A stretch of 64,000 nt of DNA from the NCBI GenBank assembly GCA_027924645.1, contig BSBN01000763.1, positions 744,001-808,000 of the forward strand, read 5' to 3'. The notes beneath the pieces are model-generated. The model saw only the letters and a program-made list of their open reading frames with translations. It was not told the origin of the DNA and ran no database searches. Source of the DNA: Cunninghamia lanceolata (Eukaryota > Streptophyta > Pinopsida > Cupressales > Cupressaceae). Shown here piece after piece: positions 56,601 through 64,000 of the stretch. Position 1 is the stretch's first letter. Each line of letters begins with the position of its first letter. Made by a program: the position numbers and the translations under genes.

Positions 56601-59600
56601 TAGGGATTCTTCCCAAGTGATGTATACTGATAATGCTTACTTACTTTATGTGCATGGCTTAATTGTCATATAAATGTGTTTCTTGTTGACTTATTCTGAA
56701 CTTGTGGTTTGAGAGAATAGAGATGGTTAGTAACTTGTGAGCTCCTTTCATCCCACCTACCAAGAAGGATAGTTTCTATATTCATTTAGCTTTCCAATAT
56801 TTTTTTACTACCCCATGCAAATAATTTGTGTAGATTGGCCACCTCTTGATTCTAGGCATGGGAAACCTAGTGGGATTTGGTAACTCGTTAGTACTTAATT
56901 CTCCTTACTGCCATCTGTAAGGACAAAATAGTTTCTTTGTCCATGTAGCTTCCTCGTCTGTTTTTAATTGATTTGAACCAAATGCCAAGTTGCCGATCCT
57001 GGTATGGGGACGGGTTCAGGGTTTGGGTACAGTGGTACAGCAATTTTTTTTTATTATACGCCAACCTTCAACTGCAATAATAATTCTCACGCAGAAACAG
57101 TGATGACTGATGGCAAATGAGCTTTCAACACTTGGATAACAACACCCCTGTGACGTTTTTTTGTTGACTTTCACCTGGGTATGCCCGGATCTTGGATGGG
57201 ACAGCCTGGGGTTTGCCCAGCGTCCGCCCTGGGCACCAAGAACCCATAGAGAACCTGGGGTGCCTGGGGCAAACCCTGGGCGAACCCCACGCTGTCTCAT
57301 CCCCGTACCCATACCCGAACCGTACCCATATGCATAAGGCAAGGTAAACAGAATAACCCGGTAACTTAGACCAAATGGAAGTGGAGAATATCAAATGACA
57401 ATGCCATTTTTGAGTGAATGAGCAGGCATATTTTTTTATGGGATTAGCATCCCCTTTTGGGGCGACCTTCAGCTTAGATGTCATGACCAAAGGGTATCTC
57501 TTTTGTTGAATTCACCCTGCTCTGGCACCTGGGTTTGTTCATTGGGGTATGCCACACCCATAAGTAGATGAGGTAATTTACCCTATTCAGCATTCAACAT
57601 TTGTACACTTAAGCAAGTAACATGTCTCATGGGGAGTTGAACATGGGTCTCCATTGAGAAAGCTCTAATGATTTATTCCTGGAGCTCATCCCATTTGATG
57701 ATGAGTGGGCATATTGAAGACTTAAGAAGAATGCCTTTTTTCAGTCATATTTCTTGATATCTAGTAGCTTAAACATTCTTGAGTGATAATCATATTGTTC
57801 TTTGATGCATTGACAGAGCAGGGCTTTATCAATATGATCCTGATGGTTCTGAAGCAAATGCATTGGAGAAGCTTATTGGAATACCTGTTATAAGACATGG
57901 TATGGTTACTTCTTTTCATTCTAGTAATTTTTACAGATGATATTATAAAGGGTCTTGGTAATGGAGTTGATCAAATTTTAATCTGCAATGTTTGTATAAC
58001 TTGATTGAATGAAAGATTATTTATCTCTAATTTCAATTGAAGTGTAATTCTTTCTCCAGTAAAAGAGATGCAAGGCATCTATAGGTTTGAGAACTGCTTT
58101 GTTTTTCTTTTACCACCTTCTGGGAGTTTATCAATTCTAGCACTTGTCTTTTGGAGGAGGAAAGATCTTTGTAATTCTGATTGCTGTTCATTTATATTAA
58201 GGGAGTTTTTGTGAATTATATTGAATTTGCAATTTATTGCCTTGGGAGAGCGATATTTGCCAGGTTCTTTTTGTCCTTGTTTGACATTTGCTGTTGGCTT
58301 TAGTGTACTTTTATATAGAGCTTTAATTGTTTCAAGAGTTATGTGAGACAAGTTCATAGTTTTTTTTTTTCTGCTTTCATTTTCGTCACATTTTGAGAAT
58401 GATCAGTAGATTAAGAACATCTGAATGATTAAAATAGCTGAGTTTATGCTGTCATTTAAAAAGATCAAAAACAGTTTTGCCTTATAAACTTTTGTGCAAC
58501 TAATTTATCTTTACTTGCCCCATCATTTTCATGGTTTGGCAAGTTTGATTCAAGTTTCCTCAAGATATGTAACAAAAACAAGTTCTTTGTCCTTTCAGCA
58601 CTCTTACCATTTATTGCTTTTGTTCACTTGAATAGTAGGCTACCTTTTCTATTAGCCATCCAATACCCTTGGACAATTTTACTTGTCTGCATCTCTTAAT
58701 ATTGGTCTGTGAAGGACAAGTCTCACTGAAACTAATGTCATAATAGCATGTGCTTGTAAATATGCTTTATTAAATAATTTGATGGCTGAAAGATTCTCTG
58801 TGCTCAATTTAAATTTGACGGCAGGGAGATTCGGTTAAATATTATGATACCTGCTCTCTTAGCTGGCCATTGCCCTTGAAAAATTGTACTTGTCTGCATG
58901 GTCTGTGAAGAATAAGTCTGACTTTGTCTAAAGACAGTATCTGCATGTAAAATATGGATTCAATTTGATGGCTGGGAGATTCTCCATGTTCAATTTAAAG
59001 CTGATTAGTTTGTGTAATGGTGTTTATTCCACTGATCGCAAATTCTGTTGGTAACAGGAACAAAAAAGCCTGCAGGAACTGCAAAAGACATTGAAAAGTA
59101 CTTTGGTTATGATCCTTCATTGCTTGTGATGGTATGCTTAGTAAACCTGAAGGAAAAGTTTATAGCTTTCAGGGAAATGCCTCCCTTTTGAATATTTTAA
59201 AACTTTCATAATGCATTTCTGTTGTGAATTATAATGCATTTGAACTGTGAAATGTTCTTGTTCATTCCAGGTTGGTGATAGACACTTCACAGATATTGTG
59301 TATGGCAATAGGAACGGCTTTCTAACTATCTTGACAGAGCCTTTAACTCTAGCTGGGGAGCCTTTCATTGTGAGACAAGTATGGTCCTCTTTCCTATCTC
59401 CTTGTTCTGTCCATTTATAGCTTTTTCCACTGCTGACAACTTTTTTTTGGTATCAGGATCAGATATTTTTTAGTTCAGCATTCTCAAAATGAGCAATCAC
59501 TTTGGCTTGAATGGAACTTTTCATAGTTGGTGTAGCAAGGTTGTTGTGCATCTTTTGGTTGCTTAAATAGTGTCCTTGTGCTAACAACTCTTTTTGAAAC

Positions 59601-62165
59601 CATTTCTTTATATCTGTTGTTATGAACCCTGCTGAAACTTGTCGTAACTGCTACGTTTGAACATTTAAAATATGGAATAAGGAACTGAAATTTGAAATCC
59701 TGAATAGTCATTGAAAGAATTTTTTCCACCTGTTCTAAAAACAAAAAATGCAAGGTTCTGACAAAAGAATAAATATCTAATTGGAATGAGTAGAAAACAA
59801 AAAGCAGAACTGCAGTACTACTAAAATATCAACTCAGGAAGCACAGAGCAGAAAAGAGAATTCCTCAGGAGGTCTGAGCACCAACTCTGGCCGAGAAAGT
59901 CTCTCAAGTGTGGCATGGCTTCTGCACTTGGCCAAGACACATTCTCCAGAGACCTTTGCACAAAGGATAACTTCCTCAAAACATATCTTACTCTAATACC
60001 TAGTGGCCTATTGTAGCTACTTTTTCACGTTAGCCCTTCTCTTTTGCATGTGGGATAGTTGGATTTTTTTTTAAACTCCAAAACTACAGCTGACTGATGC
60101 AAACATAGGATATAACTGACTAAAAATTTCTAGTGCACCCACAAACCTGGTCACAACAGACCAACTAATTTTTTTAATCAGCTAGTTCTGAGGCAGATAT
60201 CCTTAAGCATCTTAACATCCATGACTTATTGGAAGTATGAAAACAGTGAAATGATTGCATCTACCTTAGTTATTTAATCCACAAGAATTTTACTAACCTC
60301 TCTCTTATTGACTTTGCATGGTAGTTAGACTGTCATGAAATGGTCAACTTGAACCTAACTATTTGTAGTCATTTTAAGTTTTCAGCTCTCATTTGAGTCT
60401 GATAAGGTTCAAGCATGATTTCTAAATTCATGGTAATTTATCAAGTTTACTGTTTTCCTTTTCTGGTGGGGGAAGGGGAGTGAAGAGGGAGGAGGGCAAG
60501 GTGGTGGTTCAAGCTTTGTAATGTCAAAGATTCGTTGACTTTTTTGCCCTTCATTTGAACATATTTGTACCTAAAGATTAGGCTTCACTGCTAAATGTGA
60601 TTAGGAATTAGAATGATCAGCTGTATTGATGCTACCTGGTGCAACCTATCTCTGCAAATAACTTCAATTAAATTCTTATTGTATCAATTCGTATTATATC
60701 CTGATCTTTGGACAATGAATATGTTACAGGATGTTAGTCACACTTAGCTTTAAATCATAAGCATTAGTCTACTTATAGTTTGAGTGTCTTGTCCTTTGCT
60801 TGCCATAAATGAGTCCCATGGAGTTTATGGCAGTTAATGTGTTTTGTTTTCCAAACAGTAGAGATAAGAATGAAATAACTAAGTTCACATGTATAGGAGG
60901 CTCATTTACAAATACGTAATGAACCAAATCTCTTGTAAGCTGAAGACTGGAGATTTGCTCTTGTGAAGCTGATCTAATCTGATTTGAAACTGCAATTTGT
61001 AATAGAATGTTTTGAATATGAGATTGCGAAGGCTTTATGAACAAGTCTATTTTGTGCATATCCGGCAATTATTCCTGTTCTGGAAGCCATATTTTGCAGT
61101 CATCTTGTCAAACACTATGCGTTTCTTCTATACTCTGCCTTGTTTTCCATACATGTCTGACATGGCAATCACAACTCCATTAGACAAAGATTAGTTTTCA
61201 AACTGTTTTTGATGGGTCCTGCACCCTATCCTAAAGCTCCAAGATTGGCATAAGCTGAGGGATGCTGACAAAGGTTGAAGCAAACATCTCTTTCGAGGGC
61301 TCTTTAGTTAATTGTCCATATAAATATTTTGTATTTCTCTAGTTATGATTATGATTGAAATTAATTGGTCATGGTTGTTTGCTTTCCTTTAATCCAACTT
61401 TTCAAGAAGGTTCTTGAGAATCTATGACAGTTTAAGTTAGTGCAGAGGTTTGTATTCCACTTGATTCTTCCATACACAAGTTCCTATCAAGAGAATACAA
61501 CCCCACCGTTTTGACGAAAGTGTCTATTTAAATAATCTGCATTTTGCTACTCGTGAGTGTGAACAAAATTCATTGGTCATGGTTGTGTACTTTTCCTTTC
61601 ATTAGCTGTTCAAGTTAGTTTGAACTCTCTAAACTAGCTAGTTAATCCAGAGATTCTATGCCACTTCTAATTATTCACAAGTTTCTATTAAGGGAATTAT
61701 GTTTTCCACAACGCTTAACATTTTATGTAAATCAATCAAAGTTTCTTATTTTTGGATGCATAGTTGCTTTTGATACGAGACCAATTAACAATAACATTTC
61801 TTCATTATTTACTAGAGGGTATATGCCTATTACGTGAATGCTGTAGTTACCAGCAATCTAAACATGTATTGTCACCAAATGAGATATGGTAAGTAATAGT
61901 GTAGGGCATTATATCTGTGGATTTTTGATCTTTTAATTAAAAAGTAAGCTACATCTTTAGGCTATGGTCAAGACATATTTGAGCTACTAGGATTTAGATG
62001 AGATCTTAGCAATTCAAGGCGAGTACTCAAGTTGTTATTATTTCACTCACACAGGTAAGGAAGTTGGAGGGTATTCTTGTACGGTGTTGGTATCGTAAAG
62101 GGTTTACACCTGCAAGTCATCATTTGCTTTTGAGCCAGCATGAATTTATTAGAGATCCTAACTGA
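26068..62165 (+). CDS. PGPP1: Plastid phosphatidylglycerophosphate phosphatase (five exons, 36 kb)
   Basis: The enzyme removes the phosphate from phosphatidylglycerophosphate, giving phosphatidylglycerol for plastid membranes (known for Arabidopsis PGPP1 and yeast GEP4). Exons join to 927 bp, encoding 308 residues plus TGA. Residues 1-45 or so are rich in Ser, Pro, Arg and Lys with no Asp or Glu, as in a chloroplast transit peptide. HAD motif I is DKDNT (146-150), motif II SNSAG (182-186), motif III the Lys of KKPAG (214-218) and motif IV GDRHFTD (238-244). All catalytic residues are present. The C-terminus is somewhat shorter than I recall for Arabidopsis. Introns are 31,198, 1,158, 139 and 2,676 bp, all GT/AG. 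ATG 26068 is the first in-frame start; the frame is open further upstream without an ATG. Confidence 0.92.
26680..27235. repeat. Local tandem duplication at the start of intron 1
   Basis: Two blocks recur about 365 bp apart. AAGGGTTTCCTTTACATTCC occurs at 26683 and 27048 with about 100 bp of similarity. A second pair, around TAAAAGATTTAAA, occurs at 26995 and 27180. Confidence 0.65.
27236..29829. other. Intron sequence without recognised genes
   Basis: It contains a very AT-rich stretch (about 28260-28620) with repeated TTTAGTATAT/TTATAAATTTA phrases. A short region at 28760-28860 resembles the GGGTAC/GTACCC-rich hAT-like sequence seen at 47152-47922 and 57003-57327. Confidence 0.5.
29830..31159 (+). 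pseudogene. LINE (L1-type) fragment, 5' part
   Basis: The frame at about 29850-30041 carries [18 protein letters not shown] and [10 protein letters not shown], matching plant LINE ORF1 proteins where a similar phrase leads into a zinc knuckle (second half degenerate here). After a lysine-rich stretch, an endonuclease remnant appears: a GDFNM-like WDFNMF near 30930 and a GSDHW-like IGSDAS near 31123. The element continues at 37699 after the palindromic insert. Many stops; inactive. Confidence 0.55.
30980..31159. repeat. Left copy of a 180-bp target duplication
   Basis: Exactly 180 bp, matching 37519-37698 with three substitutions and no gaps. It starts GATTTTGTGATAG and ends TTTTGATTAAG. The two copies directly border the insert at 31160-37518. 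Confidence 0.93.
31160..31645 (+). pseudogene. Chromovirus 3' end with chromodomain and polypurine tract
   Basis: Near 31440-31530 the frame reads WDRY-(V/S)[18 protein letters not shown], the core of the C-terminal integrase chromodomain of Ty3/gypsy chromoviruses, with stops at the expected Gln codons. Near 31617-31645, GGGGACGATGATTCACAAGG and GGGGAGTA form the usual polypurine tract just before the LTR TGTTACATCCC. Confidence 0.75.
31646..34552 (+). repeat. Gypsy LTR, forward arm of the palindrome
   Basis: Starts TGTTACATCCC and ends GGCATGTTACA, an imperfect inverted match of its start. TATA box TATAAAAG at 33190-33197. It contains a roughly 60-bp tandem duplication at about 33030-33110. 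Confidence 0.85.
34558..37518 (-). repeat. Gypsy LTR, reverse arm of the palindrome
   Basis: Reverse-complement counterpart of the forward arm. The outer end reads TATTACACCCC on the - strand, and the inner end lacks its last bases. TATA box on the - strand at about 35960-35967. The GTTAAGAATGTCAC duplication is at about 36040-36130. Confidence 0.85.
37519..37698. repeat. Right copy of the 180-bp target duplication
   Basis: See the left copy at 30980-31159. From here the LINE sequence continues. Confidence 0.93.
37699..38330 (+). pseudogene. LINE fragment, 3' continuation (endonuclease end to RT start)
   Basis: Directly continues the LINE frame across the 180-bp duplication: [13 protein letters not shown] sequence near 37730, then [14 protein letters not shown] and [15 protein letters not shown] with FNLI (about 38170-38305), which match the stretch of plant L1-type ORF2 just before the RT palm. 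The RT catalytic part is absent. Frames are broken several times. Confidence 0.6.
38331..39530. other. Intron sequence with a short perfect-length hairpin
   Basis: No gene seen. It includes a 108-bp foldback at 38490-38596 (listed separately). The stretch 38620-39530 is G-rich on the + strand and unassigned. Confidence 0.5.
38490..38596. repeat. Foldback: 38-bp arms around a 31-bp loop
   Basis: Arms 38490-38527 and 38559-38596 are inverted copies with about five mismatches (core TAATTTTTACATCAAC). The loop contains a smaller inverted repeat GATCA...TGATC. It could be a small MITE remnant. Confidence 0.8.
39531..40715 (+). repeat. 5' LTR of the intronic gypsy element
   Basis: Similar to 49876-50473 from GAAATTGGTTGAGTAGTTTG onward. 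It ends CA, two bases before the primer site. The start is degenerate (TAATCC against TGCGAT in the 3' copy). Confidence 0.75.
40718..40729 (+). promoter_or_regulatory. Primer-binding site (initiator Met tRNA type)
   Basis: TGGTATTAGAGG, 10 of 12 bases as in the usual TGGTATCAGAGC. Confidence 0.7.
40845..41760 (+). pseudogene. gag of the intronic gypsy element
   Basis: The frame reads [16 protein letters not shown] (about 41360-41408), a typical retrotransposon gag core, then a lysine-rich region and a CCHC zinc knuckle [14 protein letters not shown] at 41702-41743. Numerous stops. Confidence 0.7.
41920..42434 (+). pseudogene. Protease and linker of the intronic gypsy element
   Basis: [12 protein letters not shown] (about 41980-42015) corresponds to the D-T-G-(S/A) active site with Gly to Cys. 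[15 protein letters not shown] near 42182-42222 matches the LGSPYLWDRDA segment that follows in this clade. The linker ([21 protein letters not shown]) is cut at 42434 by the inverted-LTR unit and continues at 45152. Confidence 0.7.
42435..43703 (+). repeat. LTR, left arm of the foldback-like unit
   Basis: 12-bp terminal inverted repeats TGTAATGTCCCC / GGGGACATTACA. Orientation is arbitrary but opposite to the right arm. Confidence 0.85.
43704..43863. other. 160-bp interior between the inverted LTRs
   Basis: It begins ATGGT and ends ACCAT. The + strand has an open stretch [20 protein letters not shown] that resembles the protease-RT linker of a gypsy element, so it is probably a scrap of the parent retrotransposon. 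Confidence 0.55.
43864..45146 (-). repeat. LTR, right arm of the foldback-like unit
   Basis: Reverse-complement counterpart of the left arm along its length. Its left end reads TGTAATGACCC and its right end GGACATTACA. Confidence 0.85.
45152..47143 (+). pseudogene. Linker and reverse transcriptase of the intronic gypsy element
   Basis: After removal of the hAT insert the frame reads [22 protein letters not shown] follows with a VPKKDGTWRMC-type start (46360-46395), [19 protein letters not shown] (about 46496-46553), [16 protein letters not shown] (46608-46650) and [11 protein letters not shown] (about 46684-46716, the catalytic DD box). It then continues to [14 protein letters not shown] (about 46965-47007). 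Frames change several times. Confidence 0.8.
45205..46170 (-). mobile_element. Internally deleted hAT transposon with 8-bp target duplication
   Basis: Flanked by perfect ATTTATAG copies (45197-45204 and 46171-46178). Terminal repeats are CATAGTTGGAAAATTCGG and, at the other end on the - strand, CATAGATGGAAGACTCG. Many ACTCG-type motifs sit just inside both ends, as expected for hAT transposase binding. On the - strand, an N-terminal piece from ATG 45999 ([15 protein letters not shown]) and a C-terminal piece (about 45905-45675; [26 protein letters not shown]) of a hAT transposase remain. The catalytic middle is gone. It is non-autonomous. Confidence 0.88.
47152..47922. mobile_element. Short hAT-like non-autonomous element
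   Basis: Flanked by ATGATTAT (47144-47151) and ACGATTAT (47923-47930), 7 of 8 matching. The ends TAGGGTTGTAGGAG and, on the other strand, CAATGTTGCATGGA fit the hAT pattern YA-x-x-GTTG. The interior is AT-rich with GGTAC/GTATCC phrases near both ends. No coding sequence seen. Removing it joins the RNase H motif NDYAMGAVL in frame. Confidence 0.72.
47923..48250 (+). pseudogene. RNase H region of the intronic gypsy element
   Basis: [18 protein letters not shown], then [19 protein letters not shown] and [17 protein letters not shown], matching the RNase H end of Ty3/gypsy pol (usual TDH is TDY). A TAG at about 48147 and frame changes follow. Confidence 0.8.
48360..49110 (+). pseudogene. Integrase of the intronic gypsy element
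   Basis: The catalytic core is recognisable over several frames: [16 protein letters not shown] (about 48698-48745; first Asp), [12 protein letters not shown] (about 48868-48902; second Asp) and [14 protein letters not shown] (about 48983-49023; Glu). The zinc finger portion (48470-48650) is badly eroded. Many stops. Confidence 0.72.
49383..49554 (+). repeat. 86-bp tandem duplication in the gypsy pol tail
   Basis: CTTCACAGAAGTTGAAACCT begins at 49383 and again at 49469, and the copies are nearly identical to about 49554. It lies in the C-terminal integrase tail. Confidence 0.88.
49848..49875 (+). promoter_or_regulatory. 3' polypurine tract of the intronic gypsy element
   Basis: GGGGACCAAAAGCCCCCTAT then TTAGGGAG precede the LTR start TGCGATTTG; the layout is usual for this clade. 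Confidence 0.6.
49876..50473 (+). repeat. 3' LTR of the intronic gypsy element, truncated
   Basis: It matches the 5' LTR to about its position 40228, with an internal deletion of roughly 90 bp, then breaks off at CTGTTGCC (50473). Confidence 0.75.
50474..51284. other. Intron sequence without recognised features
   Basis: AT-rich with some AC-rich stretches. No coding frame or repeat partner could be identified. Confidence 0.4.
51285..51835. repeat. Minisatellite of GAGTTCC/GGAACTC hairpins
   Basis: About five to six degenerate units of roughly 90-120 bp. Each contains an inverted pair around GACGAGTTCC...GGAACTCGTC (near 51296, 51357, 51483, 51572, 51683 and 51785), usually followed by GAAATCTTCA and a TTTTCTTC-rich spacer. 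No coding sense. Confidence 0.6.
51836..54910. other. Intron sequence, unassigned
   Basis: No gene recognised. 52280-52390 has a GTCCCC/AATTTGGCAAAGTTT short repeat (two copies near 52314 and 52340). 53400-53860 has several GCGGAC/GGGCGGACTTT phrases and is richer in CpG than its surroundings. Confidence 0.4.
54911..56300. other. Possible LTR-element remnant with promoter-like segment
   Basis: A weak + strand frame starts [16 protein letters not shown] at 54911. A promoter-like TCTATAAAAGGGCTCATTTC lies at 55481-55500, followed by a G/A-rich tract, as in plant LTRs. No second LTR or primer site was identified. Confidence 0.3.
56301..57002. other. Intron sequence, nothing recognised
   Basis: No coding frame, repeat or RNA gene seen. 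Confidence 0.4.
57003..57327. repeat. GC-rich inverted-repeat element
   Basis: Left end ATGGGGACGGGTTCAGGG near 57003 and right end, on the - strand, ATGGGTACGGTTCGGG near 57327 form inverted repeats of about 26 bp. The interior right half (57190-57300) is GC-rich with CCTGGG/CCCAGG phrases. Similar GGGTAC-rich ends occur in the 47152-47922 element, so it may be a related hAT-like MITE. No clear target duplication. Confidence 0.5.
57822..57899 (+). CDS. PGPP1: PGPP1 exon 2
   Basis: 78 bp after acceptor GAGCAG. It completes the Gly codon, then encodes [19 protein letters not shown] and IPVIRH, and ends in phase 1 at G|GTATGG. Confidence 0.92.
57900..59057 (+). other. PGPP1 intron 2, with local duplication
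   Basis: Two degenerate copies of about 150 bp at roughly 58655-58815 and 58862-59005 (shared ACTTGTCTGCAT, GGTCTGTGAAG and TTTGATGGCTG). No gene inside. Confidence 0.7.
59058..59131 (+). CDS. PGPP1: PGPP1 exon 3
   Basis: 74 bp after acceptor GTAACAG. It encodes the motif III lysine region [15 protein letters not shown] and ends in phase 0 after LLVM at the donor GTATGC. Confidence 0.93.
59132..59270 (+). other. PGPP1 intron 3
   Basis: 139 bp, donor GTATGC, acceptor CATTCCAG, phase 0. No inserted element. Confidence 0.92.
59271..59378 (+). CDS. PGPP1: PGPP1 exon 4
   Basis: 108 bp after acceptor CATTCCAG. It encodes [17 protein letters not shown], which contains motif IV, and [16 protein letters not shown]. 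It ends in phase 0 at the donor GTATGG. Confidence 0.95.
59379..62054 (+). other. PGPP1 intron 4
   Basis: 2,676 bp, phase 0. A degenerate local duplication lies at about 61368-61505 and 61575-61695 (shared ATTGGTCATGGTTGT). No other gene seen. Confidence 0.85.
62055..62165 (+). CDS. PGPP1: PGPP1 exon 5
   Basis: 111 bp after acceptor ACTCACACAG. It encodes [17 protein letters not shown], matching the basic C-terminal helix of plant PGPP1, and ends at TGA 62163. No canonical AATAAA was assigned downstream. Confidence 0.88.
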   Translation, partial: VRKLEGILVRCWYRKGFTPASHHLLLSQHEFIRDPN

Positions 62166-63090
62166 TAGTAAATTCTCAATTATGGGTGCCAAGTTCTTGT
62201 GTTGAATGTTCCCACGTGCATTCTTGGGATTATGGCGTTGTGTCCATTATAAAAGCTTTGTGCAGGCAAGGAAAGAATCTGCTTCCAAAAGAAAATTTAG
62301 AGTCAGTCTTGATGTCTTCAAATTTGGTGGCTCAGCATATTTCCTCATTTGAGCCAAGTGTTTTATGGATCTTGTTTTCATCGCAACATTGCATTCTTTT
62401 GGGGAATAGTTTCCTATGTTGTAGGTTAATGTCTGATTTAGTATATGAATTCTTTACTTTCTTGAAATGCGATTTTGATTAACTTAACATCTGGCATTTG
62501 ACTAATTGGGTTTGGAGACAATTATTACTTAAATCATGCAACTGTTGTCAAAATAATTTACTTGATAGGGTGCAAGCATTATGGCAAAAGTTGTGTTTTC
62601 TATTAACCTGTTTACAGATTTATAGGAAGTTGAAGTTGATGAACGTTGAAAATGCACAATATTACATTTAGATTTGCAACTAAGTTATCTAATAGATTAT
62701 TTTGGAACTTCCATGGAGTAGAGGAATGGAGAATATAAGAGTAATTTAATATTGCGAGATATTTGGGTGTGCATATCACACGACAAGATGTAAACCCCTA
62801 TAATTTGTTGCTTTGGAAGATTGTGTCAGTTAAACATTAATATTTGCATCTAAATTACTTAGATCTTATGTGGTAGAGAAAAGCTTTCACGTGGCAAGGT
62901 GCAACAAGTATGATTCCTAGTGTAGAGAATACAGTACACAATTCTTGGGAAGCACAATTCTAGAAAGGTTCTTAGTGCTTATAATTGGACCTCAATACTG
63001 GCCATTGTTAATATGTTCTGAAAGGCCATGCCAATTACCATTCAATTCTTCACACATCTTTTGTCTAATGGATTTGTTGGAGTTAATGAA
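62166..63090. other. 3' flank of PGPP1
   Basis: Probably holds the 3' UTR in its first part. I see no canonical AATAAA close to the stop, and no other gene. Confidence 0.5.
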
Positions 63091-63091
63091 G

Positions 63092-64000
63092 ATAGCTATT
63101 TTCAAGAAACAATATATTGCTGAAGATGTAATCATGCTGATCCGAGTTCGTAGGTAAACAATTATGCAATTTACTCAAGTGTTTCCTATAGCTAATGGCA
63201 TTGCAAGTCCAGATTCAAGATAGGTAGACTATATTGATTACAGAAGGAACTCTTGGGAGTTATAATCATTGACACTTCTCTACATGGATGATGAACTCAA
63301 CTGTCTATCAACATGTCTATTTGAGCTAAAGCTTATGAATGATGGTGGATTTTAGACACAAATAATTTTAGTACTCGTCATTTAATCTATATACATATGG
63401 ATGTGTTGGGGAAGCTTCATCCATCTTTTGTTGGCTCTCTTCTCAAAGTTGAGTGCAAGTTGAAATTGCATTTGTTACAACTATTAATACTATTTGATTA
63501 TAGTTTTAAAATTGAAAATTTGGAGTGGTTGGTGATATGCATACAAATATTGACTTTGGTAAGAAGCAGTACTAGGGATTGAGTGCCTTAACTAGGATGA
63601 ATGTTTTGTTATAGCTATTTTCAAGAAACAATATAGCTATTTTCAAGAAACAATATATTGCTGAAGACGTAATCATGCTGATCAGAGTTCGTAGGTAAAC
63701 AATTAATGCAATTTACTCAAGTGTTTCCTATAGATAAAGGCATTGCAAGTCCAGATTCAAAATAGGTAGACTATATTGATTACAGAAGGAACTTTTGGGA
63801 GTTATAATCATTGACACTTCTCTACATGGATGATGAACTCAACTATCTATCAGCATGTCAATTTGAGCTAAAGCTTATGAATGATGGTGGATTTTAGACA
63901 CAAATAATTTTAGTACTCGTCATTTAATCTATATACATGTGAATGTGTTGGGAAAGCTTGATCCGTCTTTTGTTGGCTCTCTTCTCAAAGTTGAGTGTAA
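63092..64000. repeat. 541-bp tandem duplication running off the window
   Basis: The segment from ATAGCTATTTTCAAGAAAC (63092) recurs at 63633 and stays nearly identical to the window edge. A short extra copy of the first 20 or so bases sits at 63611. Not coding as far as I can tell. Confidence 0.88.

Larger units (their letters stand above)
26624..57821 (+). other. PGPP1 intron 1, 31,198 bp
   Basis: GT at 26624 and AG at 57820-57821, phase 1 on both sides. Most of it is transposable elements in nested layers (LINE, palindromic LTR insert, gypsy, inverted LTRs, two hAT-type insertions), described separately. Confidence 0.9.

Noticed and set aside
57016..57490. Gly/Pro-rich proteins on the - strand
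   Set aside because: They are the translation of a GC-rich inverted-repeat element with GGGTAC phrases.

Overview
This window looks like nuclear DNA of a seed plant with a large, transposon-filled genome, most probably a conifer or other gymnosperm. The grounds are an intron of about 31 kb, several layers of nested LTR retrotransposons, interstitial telomere-like repeats, and only one clearly intact host gene in 64 kb. Species assignment is inference.

The host gene lies on the + strand from 26068 to 62165. It encodes a plastid-type phosphatidylglycerophosphate phosphatase (PGPP1/GEP4-like, HAD superfamily IIIA). I could place all five exons (26068-26623, 57822-57899, 59058-59131, 59271-59378, 62055-62165). 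The splice sites are GT/AG, the phases match, and the product is 308 residues with all HAD motifs. Intron 1 is 31,198 bp and consists largely of transposable elements.

Upstream of the gene (1-26 kb). 0.3-1.2 kb: an unidentified broken coding region on the - strand. 1.5-4.1 kb: large direct repeats and a 69-bp telomere-like array. 4.4-13.3 kb: a 5'-truncated Ty3/gypsy element of the Athila/Tat type with gag end, protease, reverse transcriptase, RNase H, integrase and an extra third ORF. Its premature stops are almost all TAG. 13.3-16 kb: a truncated copia element on the - strand. 16.4-19.4 kb: fragments of copia elements mixed with two oppositely oriented pieces of a DRM-type DNA cytosine methyltransferase gene. 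19463-24961: a complete copia-like element with two LTRs and a GCATG target duplication. It keeps gag and protease but has an unrecognised ORF where integrase and reverse transcriptase should be.

Inside intron 1. A LINE fragment (about 29.8-38.3 kb) is interrupted by a 6.36-kb insert (31160-37518). The insert is made of two long LTRs joined tail to tail as a giant palindrome, and is bordered by a 180-bp duplication of the target. From 39.5 to 50.5 kb lies a decayed gypsy element that itself received three insertions: a unit of two inverted LTRs (42435-45146, 5-bp target duplication), a deleted hAT transposon (45205-46170, perfect 8-bp duplication) and a hAT-like element (47152-47922, 7/8 duplication). 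Taking out each insertion and one target copy brings the surrounding gypsy reading frame back together, which supports all three boundaries.

The rest of intron 1 (50.5-57.8 kb), introns 2-4 and the 3' flank hold no gene I could recognise. They contain a minisatellite of short hairpins, a GC-rich inverted repeat, an LTR-like promoter segment and several local duplications.
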